From assembly GCF_002261355.1 (NCBI RefSeq), contig NZ_NEVU01000003.1, forward strand, positions 868,001 through 932,000: DNA of 64,000 nt. Direction: 5' to 3'. Each line of letters opens with the position of its first letter. Position 1 is the first letter of the stretch. The DNA is from Bordetella genomosp. 12 (GTDB lineage Bacteria; Pseudomonadota; Gammaproteobacteria; Burkholderiales; Burkholderiaceae_B). Positions 54,278 through 61,711 of the stretch are shown here, one piece after another. The position numbers were made by a program, and so were the translations under genes. Below the pieces are notes generated by a model. That model saw only the letters and a list, made by a program, of their open reading frames with translations, was not told the DNA's origin and searched no databases.

Positions 54278-56785
54278 ATGGGCAAGTTGCCTCGCCATGC
54301 CACGACGGAGGCCTTGACGCCTTCGGGTACTTTGCGCTTTCCAGCTCTGCTGACACGAGCCCGGTTGATCGGCATCGCTTCGATCATTGCCGCGGCGCCG
54401 ATCCTGGATGTCCAGGCGCAGCCCGCTGCTGCACGCACCACGCTTACCGTGCCGGCCGGAGATCTGGAGCGTGCGCTGACGGCCTTGGGACAGCAAGGGG
54501 GGTTGATGATTTCCTATCGGACCCAGGACGTCGGAGGGCAGCATAGCCCGGGAATCGATGGCGTCTACACGCCTGAAGAGGCATTGACTGCGCTGTTGTC
54601 CGGGACCGGACTGCAGGCCATCCGGCAGGACCACGGCGGCTACATCATTCGCCGCGTTCAGCCAGGCGCGCCGGTTGCGGAACTGGAAACCGTGACCGTC
54701 ACCGGAACCCGGGCTGTCCACGTGACGTCTGAAGACACGGGATCATATGCCGCCAGCGGCACCAGCATTTTCAAAGGCGCGAAATCCCTGCGCGAAATTC
54801 CGCAATCCGTGTCGGTACTGACGCGGCAGCAACTCGATGATCGCGACATCAACAGCCTGGAAGACGCGTTACGCGTCATGCCCGGGATCTCGGTTTCAAC
54901 TTATGGCGGCAATCCCGGAAACAATGGGCTGATCTGGTCGCGTGGCCAGCAAATCGACGCGTATCAATACGACGGCGTCGTGTCATCACTCTCCACGTCG
55001 ACCGGCGACGGCGGCGGAAGCCAGTCTGACATGGCGATTTATGATCGCGTCGAGCTATTGCGCGGCCCTGCCGGATTGCTGACCGGCGCCGGCCGTCCCA
55101 GCGGCACGGTGAATTTGGTGCGCAAACGGCCTCGCAAGGAGTTTGGCGGGTCAGCGGCAATATCGGCGGGATCGTGGGATAACTACCACAGCACGGTCGA
55201 TGTCACCGGCCCGCTGAATGAGGACGGCTCATTGCGTGGCAGAGCCGTGCTTGCCGGCCAGGACCGCAACTTCTCATACTCGCCCGCATGGAACACGAAC
55301 TGGACCGCCTATGGCGTGCTCGAGTACGACTTCACGCCCCATACGACTTTGGGCGTGTCCTACACTCGCAGTGAAAATCGCGGCAATAACTGGTGGACGG
55401 GGCAGCCCACTTACAGCGACGGCAGGTTTCTTGATATCTCTCGATCGAAGCGGATCGGTGTGGATTGGAACCGCCAGGCGAATCAAAACGATGAGTTTTC
55501 CGCAGACCTGACGCATACGTTCGAGAATGAATGGGTCGCCAAGGTAACAGGCCGGTATGCACAGCGGCATAGTCAGTATCTCGAGACCTATCCGACGTCG
55601 GCGGTGAATCCAAGCAACGACATGGCGACCTGGTACGCGCGCAAGGGGTCTGGTGAGGATGAGGCGATGGGCATTGATATCAGCCTCTCGGGTCCCTTCG
55701 AGCTATTTGGTGCACGGCACGATGCCGTCCTCGGCTACAGCGCCGAACGATACGAATACGATCGGAGTCTGCGCGGCGCCACGATCGGTAGCCGCAACGT
55801 GTTCGATCCGGCCATTTCCCGTGCCGACGCGCTGAACCGCCTGTCTTCGTTGACCGCCACTCGAAGTCGCTACAAGGCCGATCAATCAGGCTGGTATGGC
55901 ATGACGCGTTTTAGCTTGAGCGACTCAGTCAAGCTGATTACCGGCGCTCGCATCAGCGATTACAACGCCCATAGTTGGTCCGCAGCCAATGGATGGAGCA
56001 AAAGTCCGAATGAGGCGTCCGGCAGAGTTTCGCCCTATGGCGGCATCGTCTTCGATGTGACCAATCAGGTGTCGCTCTATACCAGCTACGCGGATATTTT
56101 CAGGCCGAACACAAACTACGGTAAAGATGGCGTGCTTGCGCCTCGTGTCGGCTGGCAAGTGGAAACCGGCGCGAAGGGAGAGTTCTTCGATGGCCGCCTG
56201 AATGCATCGCTCGCCGTGTTCCAGATCCGTGAAAAGAATCAACCGATGCTGGATGCCACCAGCACCGGTTGCGGCCCGACAGCGGGAAGTTGCTATACCT
56301 CCGCGGGCTTGACGCGCTCTCGCGGCTGGGAGATGGAAATAAGCGGCAGCCCGATGCCAAATCTGCAGCTCGTTGCAAGCTATACGAACAGCGATGCCAT
56401 CATTCTGAACGCCGCAAACAAAAGTACGATCGGTCAACGGGTACAGAATGAGTTGCCCAAGCAGACGGCAACATTCTGGGCCTACTACCGCCTGCCCGAA
56501 GGACCGCTGGCAGGTCTCAATCTCGGGCTGGGCGCACGCTGGCAGAGCAAGGTCTGGTACGGCACCTCTGCGGAAGAAGCGGCGGGCGTTGCCATACGTC
56601 GTCAGGCTCCCTATGTCGTCGTCGATGCGTTGGTCGGTTACCAGTTAACGCCGAGGACCGAGATCTCATTGAACGTCAGAAACCTCTTTGACAAGACGTA
56701 CTACAGCCGCCTTTCCTACACCTCCTACTACACCACTTATGGCGAGCCGCGTAGTGCGATGCTGACACTGCGCACCCGGTTCTAA
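54278..56785 (+). CDS. TonB-dependent siderophore receptor with signalling domain (set 3)
   Basis: The 835-residue outer-membrane receptor has a signal region (about 1-47, IGIASIIAAAPILDVQAQ), an STN domain (about 50-125, TVPAGDLERALTALGQQGGLMISY), and a plug (about 160-290, SLREIPQSVSVLTRQQLDDR, with VELLRGPAGLLTGAGRPSG). The barrel ends in LTLRTRF. It has two Cys (GCGPTAGSC) in one extracellular loop region (about 665-673), which is unusual for such receptors. It follows fecR by about 105 bases. Ligand unknown; a substrate linked to the divergent esterase is possible. Confidence 0.93.
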   Translation: MGKLPRHATTEALTPSGTLRFPALLTRARLIGIASIIAAAPILDVQAQPAAARTTLTVPAGDLERALTALGQQGGLMISYRTQDVGGQHSPGIDGVYTPEEALTALLSGTGLQAIRQDHGGYIIRRVQPGAPVAELETVTVTGTRAVHVTSEDTGSYAASGTSIFKGAKSLREIPQSVSVLTRQQLDDRDINSLEDALRVMPGISVSTYGGNPGNNGLIWSRGQQIDAYQYDGVVSSLSTSTGDGGGSQSDMAIYDRVELLRGPAGLLTGAGRPSGTVNLVRKRPRKEFGGSAAISAGSWDNYHSTVDVTGPLNEDGSLRGRAVLAGQDRNFSYSPAWNTNWTAYGVLEYDFTPHTTLGVSYTRSENRGNNWWTGQPTYSDGRFLDISRSKRIGVDWNRQANQNDEFSADLTHTFENEWVAKVTGRYAQRHSQYLETYPTSAVNPSNDMATWYARKGSGEDEAMGIDISLSGPFELFGARHDAVLGYSAERYEYDRSLRGATIGSRNVFDPAISRADALNRLSSLTATRSRYKADQSGWYGMTRFSLSDSVKLITGARISDYNAHSWSAANGWSKSPNEASGRVSPYGGIVFDVTNQVSLYTSYADIFRPNTNYGKDGVLAPRVGWQVETGAKGEFFDGRLNASLAVFQIREKNQPMLDATSTGCGPTAGSCYTSAGLTRSRGWEMEISGSPMPNLQLVASYTNSDAIILNAANKSTIGQRVQNELPKQTATFWAYYRLPEGPLAGLNLGLGARWQSKVWYGTSAEEAAGVAIRRQAPYVVVDALVGYQLTPRTEISLNVRNLFDKTYYSRLSYTSYYTTYGEPRSAMLTLRTRF

Positions 56786-57038
56786 ACGCAGGTAGTGGCA
56801 AGGTCTGCCCGCCCAGCTCATCGCGAAGGTATTGCCGGTGCGCAGGAAGATGCGGGCGCCCCCCCACGCGGGATGGCCAGGCGCAAGCGTGCGCTTGCGC
56901 CGTCTCCAAACCGAGAGCGCGAACCGCGGAACCAAGCCTCCTCGCAGCGGCTTGCGTTGGGCCGGCGGCAGGCGACCGCGGGGACCCTGCCGCCCATTGC
57001 CCTTGTACTTTTGGGCACTGAAGCGTCCGGCTCAACCC

Positions 57039-57974
57039 CTACGAAGCCGCAGTGGCCTCGAAAGACGGATCCTCGGCCGCGACGGCTCTTGCCGACTCGG
57101 TGGGTGCCGAGAAAAGCGCAATCTCTTTCTTGAAGGCATCCAAGGACAACGACCGATGCCCCGCCCGCCAGACGAGGTGCGTACGCGTGAGCGCGACGTC
57201 CGCAGGCAAGGGCAAGATTTTCACCTCAGTCTCCGTATGCACGGCTCGCAGCACGGACCGCGGCACGATGCCGACGCCAGATCCTGCCGCCACGCAGGCC
57301 ACGATAGCGTGATAAGAGCCCAGTTCCAGGATCCTCGTGGGCATCACCCCGATGGTGGTCAGCCAGCGCTCGAAGATTGTCCGGTAAGAGCAACCCGTAG
57401 CAAATGCCACGATAGTGCACCCTTGCAGGTCGCGTGCCGTCTCGACGTGTTTGGCATTTTTCGATGCAATAAGCACGAGGTCTTCCGTAAACATCGGCTG
57501 CGTCTCGACGTCGGCCAGCTGAAACGGCTCGGAGACAAACGCGGCTTCGATCTCGTAACGATGGATCCGTGCAATCAGTGCCGTGGACGTGCCGGTCACC
57601 ATCTCGATCTGGACGTCAGGATAGCGCTGGTGGAACGCTGCCAGCAACGGGGGAAGCCGGGCTGCCGCGGTGCTTTCCAGCGTCCCGATGCGCAGGACGC
57701 CTTGCGGCTTGGCTCGTCTCATCGCCAGCTCCGCCTCCGTCGCGATACGTAGCAGCCGGTCGGCATAACCCAGCAACAGCTCGCCTTCAGCTGACGGAGT
57801 GAGCTTGCCGCCGTACCGCTGAAATAGCTGGACGCCCAGACGCTCTTCCAGATTCTTGATCCGGGTCGTGACATTCGACGGCACCCGATTGAGATGTGCA
57901 GCCGCCTTGACCACGCTGCCGACATCCACGACCGCCTTGAATATCTCGAGTGAATCCAGGTCTATATTTCTCAT
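57039..57974 (-). CDS. LysR-family transcriptional regulator
   Basis: The 311-residue product has an N-terminal HTH (LDSLEIFKAVVDVGSVVKAAAHLNRVPS, about 6-33, in pieces, then NVTTRIKNLEERLG) and an effector domain (about 92-295, GVLRIGTLESTAAARLPPLL). The VPSNVTTRIKxLE helix is like the LrhA/PtxR-type LysR regulators. It is divergent from the amidotransferase-racemase pair across a 115-base gap that contains a palindrome at its start codon. The target is probably that pair; the effector is unknown. Confidence 0.92.
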   Translation of the reverse strand: MRNIDLDSLEIFKAVVDVGSVVKAAAHLNRVPSNVTTRIKNLEERLGVQLFQRYGGKLTPSAEGELLLGYADRLLRIATEAELAMRRAKPQGVLRIGTLESTAAARLPPLLAAFHQRYPDVQIEMVTGTSTALIARIHRYEIEAAFVSEPFQLADVETQPMFTEDLVLIASKNAKHVETARDLQGCTIVAFATGCSYRTIFERWLTTIGVMPTRILELGSYHAIVACVAAGSGVGIVPRSVLRAVHTETEVKILPLPADVALTRTHLVWRAGHRSLSLDAFKKEIALFSAPTESARAVAAEDPSFEATAAS

Positions 57975-57982
57975 TTTGAGAA
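57968..57982. promoter_or_regulatory. Palindrome at the LysR start, candidate operator
   Basis: TTCTCATTTTGAGAA is a 15-base inverted repeat overlapping the LysR start codon region, with a related TTCTCAGAA a few dozen bases downstream. It could be an autoregulatory site. It also resembles a Fur box, which cannot be excluded. Confidence 0.4.
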
Positions 57983-58089
57983 TTCGTTAACTCAATAATT
58001 CACTTCTCAGAATATCACACAGCGTTTAACGTACCGTCTGCCCAAGCCCAGGCCCAAGGCCGTGGCATTTTCTATTCGGTGACCCTACT

Positions 58090-58812
58090 TTGCTCATCAT
58101 CCAAGCTGGCACACCGCCTGACGATATCCGTGCCTCTCAGGGCGACCTGCCCGCGTGGTTTTGCCGTGCGCTGCGCACAACGACCGAAGACGTAGAAATT
58201 GTTCGCGTCTTCGAGGGTGAACGATTACCGGCACCACGCGCCGATGTACCGGCGGTGATCACTGGGTCATGGTCCCATGTGACCGAGCAACATCCCTGGA
58301 GCCTTGACGTTGCTGCCTGGATTCGCGAAGCCATGGCCATGAACGCCCCGATGTTCGGTGTCTGCTACGGCCACCAACTGATGGCGGCAGCGCTGGGCGG
58401 GGAAGTCGGCTTTCACCCGAACGGCCGCGAGATGGGCAGCCGTCGGGTGCGGCTACGCCCTGGCGCTGCCGCTGATCCGCTACTGACCCACTGCCCCGCC
58501 GAATTCGTAGCGCATCTGACACACCTGCAAACGGTGCTTCGACTTCCTCATGGCGCACAACTGCTGGCAAGCTCCGATCACGACCCGCACCAGGTCGTCC
58601 GCTACGGACCTCATGCCGTGTCTACCCAGTTCCATCCAGAGTTCACGCCAAGCATTGCACGCGCTTGCATCGAACTGCGCGCATCGACCTTGCGTGCCGA
58701 AGGTAAGGATCCCGAAGCGATGCTTAGAGGAATCGAAGACGCGCCAGTCGCTCGCGAGATTCTCGAGCGCTTCGTTTCGGTATGGCGATCAACACCAGCA
58801 GACGGGAAGTAG
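58090..58812 (+). CDS. Class I glutamine-amidotransferase-like protein
   Basis: The 240-residue product has a GATase1 domain: ADVPAVITGSWSHVTEQHPW near the oxyanion region, the nucleophile block FGVCYGHQLMAAALGG (Cys92, about 89-104), and QFHPEFTP (His182 and Glu184). This is a complete Cys-His-Glu triad, close to the GMP-synthase GATase and to YvrE-type stand-alone amidotransferases. It starts with TTG 58090, which I accept for lack of an ATG. It is one base upstream of the racemase-like gene in an operon divergent from LysR. The substrate is unknown. Confidence 0.85.
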   Translation: MLIIQAGTPPDDIRASQGDLPAWFCRALRTTTEDVEIVRVFEGERLPAPRADVPAVITGSWSHVTEQHPWSLDVAAWIREAMAMNAPMFGVCYGHQLMAAALGGEVGFHPNGREMGSRRVRLRPGAAADPLLTHCPAEFVAHLTHLQTVLRLPHGAQLLASSDHDPHQVVRYGPHAVSTQFHPEFTPSIARACIELRASTLRAEGKDPEAMLRGIEDAPVAREILERFVSVWRSTPADGK

Positions 58813-58813
58813 C

Positions 58814-59515
58814 ATGAAGATGAGGAAAATCGGCCTGATCGGCGGCATGAGTTTTGAAGGCTCTGCGGTGTACTACCGCAAGATCAACGAAAGCATTGCG
58901 AAGCAACTCGGCGGCCTGAACTCAGCGGAAATTCTGCTGGCGTCCGTCAACTTTCAAGACGTCGTCGCCATGCAGAAGTCGAACCGTTGGGAGGATGCGG
59001 GCCGACTGCTCGCCGGCGTGGCCCAAAACCTGCGCAATGGCGGAGCCGAATGTGTGATGATCTGTGCCGTGACCATGCATCTGGTAGCCGACGCCGTCGA
59101 AAGTGCCACGCCGCTGCCATTCATCCACATCGTGGACGAAGCGGCAAAACGCTTGCAGGCTGCAGGCTGCTCCAAGCCGCTCCTGTTGGCAACGAAATAC
59201 ACGATGGAGAATGGATTCTACCCAGCGCGTATGAAGTCTTACGGCATCGACGTTATCGTGCCCGACGAGACCGGCCGCGTAATGACGCACAACATTATTT
59301 TTGAAGAGCTGAGTCTTGGCAAAGTGCTGGACAGCTCTCGCGACATGCTGGTTTCTCTGATCGAGAAAGCCAAGGCACAGGGCGCTGATTCAGTGATTTT
59401 CGGCTGCACCGAAATATGCCTGATCCTCGAGACGGACACGTTGCCACTACCGGGTTTTGACTCGGTAGCGATCCATGTCGATGCCGCAGTCGATTTTTCC
59501 CTAGGCAAGCGCTAA
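58814..59515 (+). CDS. Aspartate/glutamate racemase-family protein
   Basis: The 233-residue PLP-independent racemase fold has IGLIGGMSFEGSAVYYRKIN (about 6-25), the first catalytic Cys in ICAVTMH (Cys84) and the second in FGCTEICLIL (Cys198). In the family, the first Cys is normally followed by an Asn as C-x-N-T-x-H; here that Asn position is Val (C-A-V-T-M-H), a notable change. The 58812/58814 junction implies translational coupling with the amidotransferase-like gene. The substrate is unknown; amino acid racemisation or a hydantoin- or malonate-type substrate is possible. Confidence 0.85.
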   Translation: MKMRKIGLIGGMSFEGSAVYYRKINESIAKQLGGLNSAEILLASVNFQDVVAMQKSNRWEDAGRLLAGVAQNLRNGGAECVMICAVTMHLVADAVESATPLPFIHIVDEAAKRLQAAGCSKPLLLATKYTMENGFYPARMKSYGIDVIVPDETGRVMTHNIIFEELSLGKVLDSSRDMLVSLIEKAKAQGADSVIFGCTEICLILETDTLPLPGFDSVAIHVDAAVDFSLGKR

Positions 59516-60036
59516 ACGACTGGGAAACTGGCCGCCCTTGGCCAGCCTGGCACGACACCAGCATGTGCCCGCCCGAGGTCATGACATCGCCCATGCCGAA
59601 CCGGTGTTGGCCCTGGTTCCGCGCTGCCCGCGCGCGGCGTGGCTAGGCTAAGCGCGCGCGCCCCACCGCCTTGCAGGAGCGGCACGTCACAAAAATGTCC
59701 AGGCACGCTGCCCCCTCTCTGCCATCGCGCGGGCATAGCGCTCACTTTCACCTCTGGGTGAGCCCGCCTGCGCACTACCGTCTCCGTCCTGGAGATTCCC
59801 ATGACGGAACGTAAGCGGCTCGGGATAAACCCCGGTGTGAGCAAAAATCGCCCTGGATGCCCAGACCAGACCGCTCGCCGACAACGCTTACGAGAGGGCG
59901 ATCGCCCGTGGTATTTGCCTGCTGCGGGGTTTTCAGGTTAAAAATCCACGTCCCTAAGAATAAAATTGATTCTCATTTTCTGCGCAACGCCCATGGCGGC
60001 TTTGCTGGCAGGGACGACTCTTGTTACGGTCAGATC
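59516..60036. other. Intergenic region with Fur-like box, no gene
   Basis: This region separates the racemase gene from sigma set 4. I see no coding sequence with family support; the stretch to 59950 is GC-rich and contains frames with no recognisable domain. The right part holds the Fur-like box of sigma set 4. Confidence 0.4.
59956..59979 (+). promoter_or_regulatory. Fur-box-like sequence upstream of sigma gene, set 4
   Basis: AAGAATAAAATTGATTCTCA with flanking TTTT lies about 60 bases before the sigma start. AGAAT and ATTCT are inverted relative to each other, as in the box at 20878-20898. It should give iron-dependent repression. Confidence 0.55.
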
Positions 60037-60564
60037 GTGGACGCGCCCCGTTATTCAACCCCTCCAACGCTGGATGTTCTCTACAGCGACCATCACGCAT
60101 GGCTCAAGGCTTGGTTGCACCGCCGCCTAGGCAGCGCCGCCGATGCCGCGGATCTGGCGCAAGACGCCTTCTTGCGTCTGCTGCGCAAGCCGGTGCGGCA
60201 GGGGTTCAATGGGTATTTCGAGGCACGCGCCTATTTGCGCGCCATGGCCAATGGCATGTGCATCGACCTGTGGCGCCGCCGCGAGGTCGAACAGGCCTGG
60301 CTGGATGCGCTGGCGGCGCAACCTCAGGCCTGCGAACCTTCGCCTGAACAACATGCCATCGTGATCGAGACGCTGATGGAGATCGGCGCCATGATGGGCC
60401 GTCTGCCACAGAAAGTCGCCGCGGCCTTTTTCATGGCGCAGATCGATGGCATGCCCTATCGCCAGATCGCCCAGGAACTCGCTGTCTCCGAACGCATGAT
60501 CAAGAAGTACATCGCCCAAGCCATGCTGGAGTGCGCGCTTCTGACGGCAGACCTGGAGCGCTGA
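60037..60564 (+). CDS. FecI-like ECF sigma factor (set 4)
   Basis: The 175-residue iron-starvation sigma factor has YSDHHAWLKAWLHRRLG (about 14-30) and AADAADLAQDAFLRLL (region 2). Region 4 is at about 118-170 (QIDGMPYRQIAQELAVSERMIKKYIAQAM). I chose GTG 60037 (VDAPRYST), which lies after the Fur-like box; the upstream frame passes through that box and is not coding. The fecR gene starts 24 bases downstream. The family call is secure. Confidence 0.9.
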   Translation: MDAPRYSTPPTLDVLYSDHHAWLKAWLHRRLGSAADAADLAQDAFLRLLRKPVRQGFNGYFEARAYLRAMANGMCIDLWRRREVEQAWLDALAAQPQACEPSPEQHAIVIETLMEIGAMMGRLPQKVAAAFFMAQIDGMPYRQIAQELAVSERMIKKYIAQAMLECALLTADLER

Positions 60565-60588
60565 GGCCCAGGCCGACCCGCAACGCCG

Positions 60589-61566
60589 ATGCCCCACCAC
60601 ACCGAGCAGACGCTCAAAACCGATTATGAAAGCCTGTCGCACGCGGCACAGTGGTACGCCACGCTGCAGGCTGAAGACGCCTCCGACGCAGATCGGCACG
60701 CGTGGCGCGCCTGGCTGGAAGCCTCCGCCAAACACGCTTTGGCCTGGCGCCATATCGAGCAGATCAGCCAGAAGTTCGACCCCTTGCGCACGCAAGGCGG
60801 GCGGCAGGCCGCCCTGACCAGCACCCGGATCGTGCGCCAGGCCGCCTCGGGTCGCCGCCGCGCAATGGGCCTGATCGTCACGGGCATCGGCCTGGGCATC
60901 ATCGGCTGGTCAAGCGGGCGCAACTGGTGGGCCGCCAATATGGCCGACTACCATACCTCGGTCGGGCAACAGCGCGAGCTGACGCTGCCCGATGGCACAC
61001 GCATCTGGCTCAATACCGACAGCGCCGTCAACGTCCACTACGACGACACCAGCCGCAGCCTGACGCTGGTTGCCGGCGAAATCCTCATCCAGACCGCGCC
61101 GGATGCGCGCGGCCGCCCCTTCTTCGTCAATACGTCCTCCGGCCGCCTGCAAGCCCTGGGCACGCGCTTCACGGTCCATCTGCTGGACAAGCAGGTGCAG
61201 GTGGATGTGTTTGAGGGTGCGGTGCAGATCCTGACTGCAGCGGGCGCCGAGCGCCGGGTGGATGCCGGCCAGCAGGCCCGCTTTGGCAACGAGAGCATCA
61301 GCCCGCCAGGCGAGGCCGCACAGGCACGCCAGGCCTGGAGCCGCGGCATCGTGGTCGCCGACAACGTTCCGCTGAGCCAGCTCATCGACGAACTGAGCCG
61401 CTATCGCCGCGGCCACATCAGTGTGGCGCCGGAAGTCGCCGACCTGCGCGTGATGGGCACCTACCCGGCGAATGACTCCGACCGGGCCCTGGCCCTGCTG
61501 GAGCAGACCTTGCCCCTGCGGATCCAGCACCCCCTGCCCTGGTGGACGACCGTCGGCCCACGCTAA
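60589..61566 (+). CDS. FecR-family signal transducer (set 4)
   Basis: The 325-residue product has a cytoplasmic part with AAQWYATLQAEDASDADRHAW and WLEASAKHALAWRHIEQ (about 19-58). A membrane segment lies at about 93-110 (MGLIVTGIGLGIIGWSSG). The FecR domain follows (GQQRELTLPDGTRIWLNTDS, about 126-145, then LQALGTRFTV), and the C-terminus is LIDELSRYRRGHISVAPEV. The start is ATG 60589. Between the sigma gene and the receptor, it follows the standard order. Confidence 0.92.
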   Translation: MPHHTEQTLKTDYESLSHAAQWYATLQAEDASDADRHAWRAWLEASAKHALAWRHIEQISQKFDPLRTQGGRQAALTSTRIVRQAASGRRRAMGLIVTGIGLGIIGWSSGRNWWAANMADYHTSVGQQRELTLPDGTRIWLNTDSAVNVHYDDTSRSLTLVAGEILIQTAPDARGRPFFVNTSSGRLQALGTRFTVHLLDKQVQVDVFEGAVQILTAAGAERRVDAGQQARFGNESISPPGEAAQARQAWSRGIVVADNVPLSQLIDELSRYRRGHISVAPEVADLRVMGTYPANDSDRALALLEQTLPLRIQHPLPWWTTVGPR

Positions 61567-61711
61567 AGCGTGGTCGCCGCAAAAAAAGTGCGGCGAGCGG
61601 TTCCCCTTTGGAAATCTCGTTCGATTTAGGGAGTGAAGAGGTTTCTTCGCTGGTTCGCGCCAGCGATGCGGCCTCATGTTTCTCAACGTTCACGTGAAAA
61701 GAACCGCTCCC

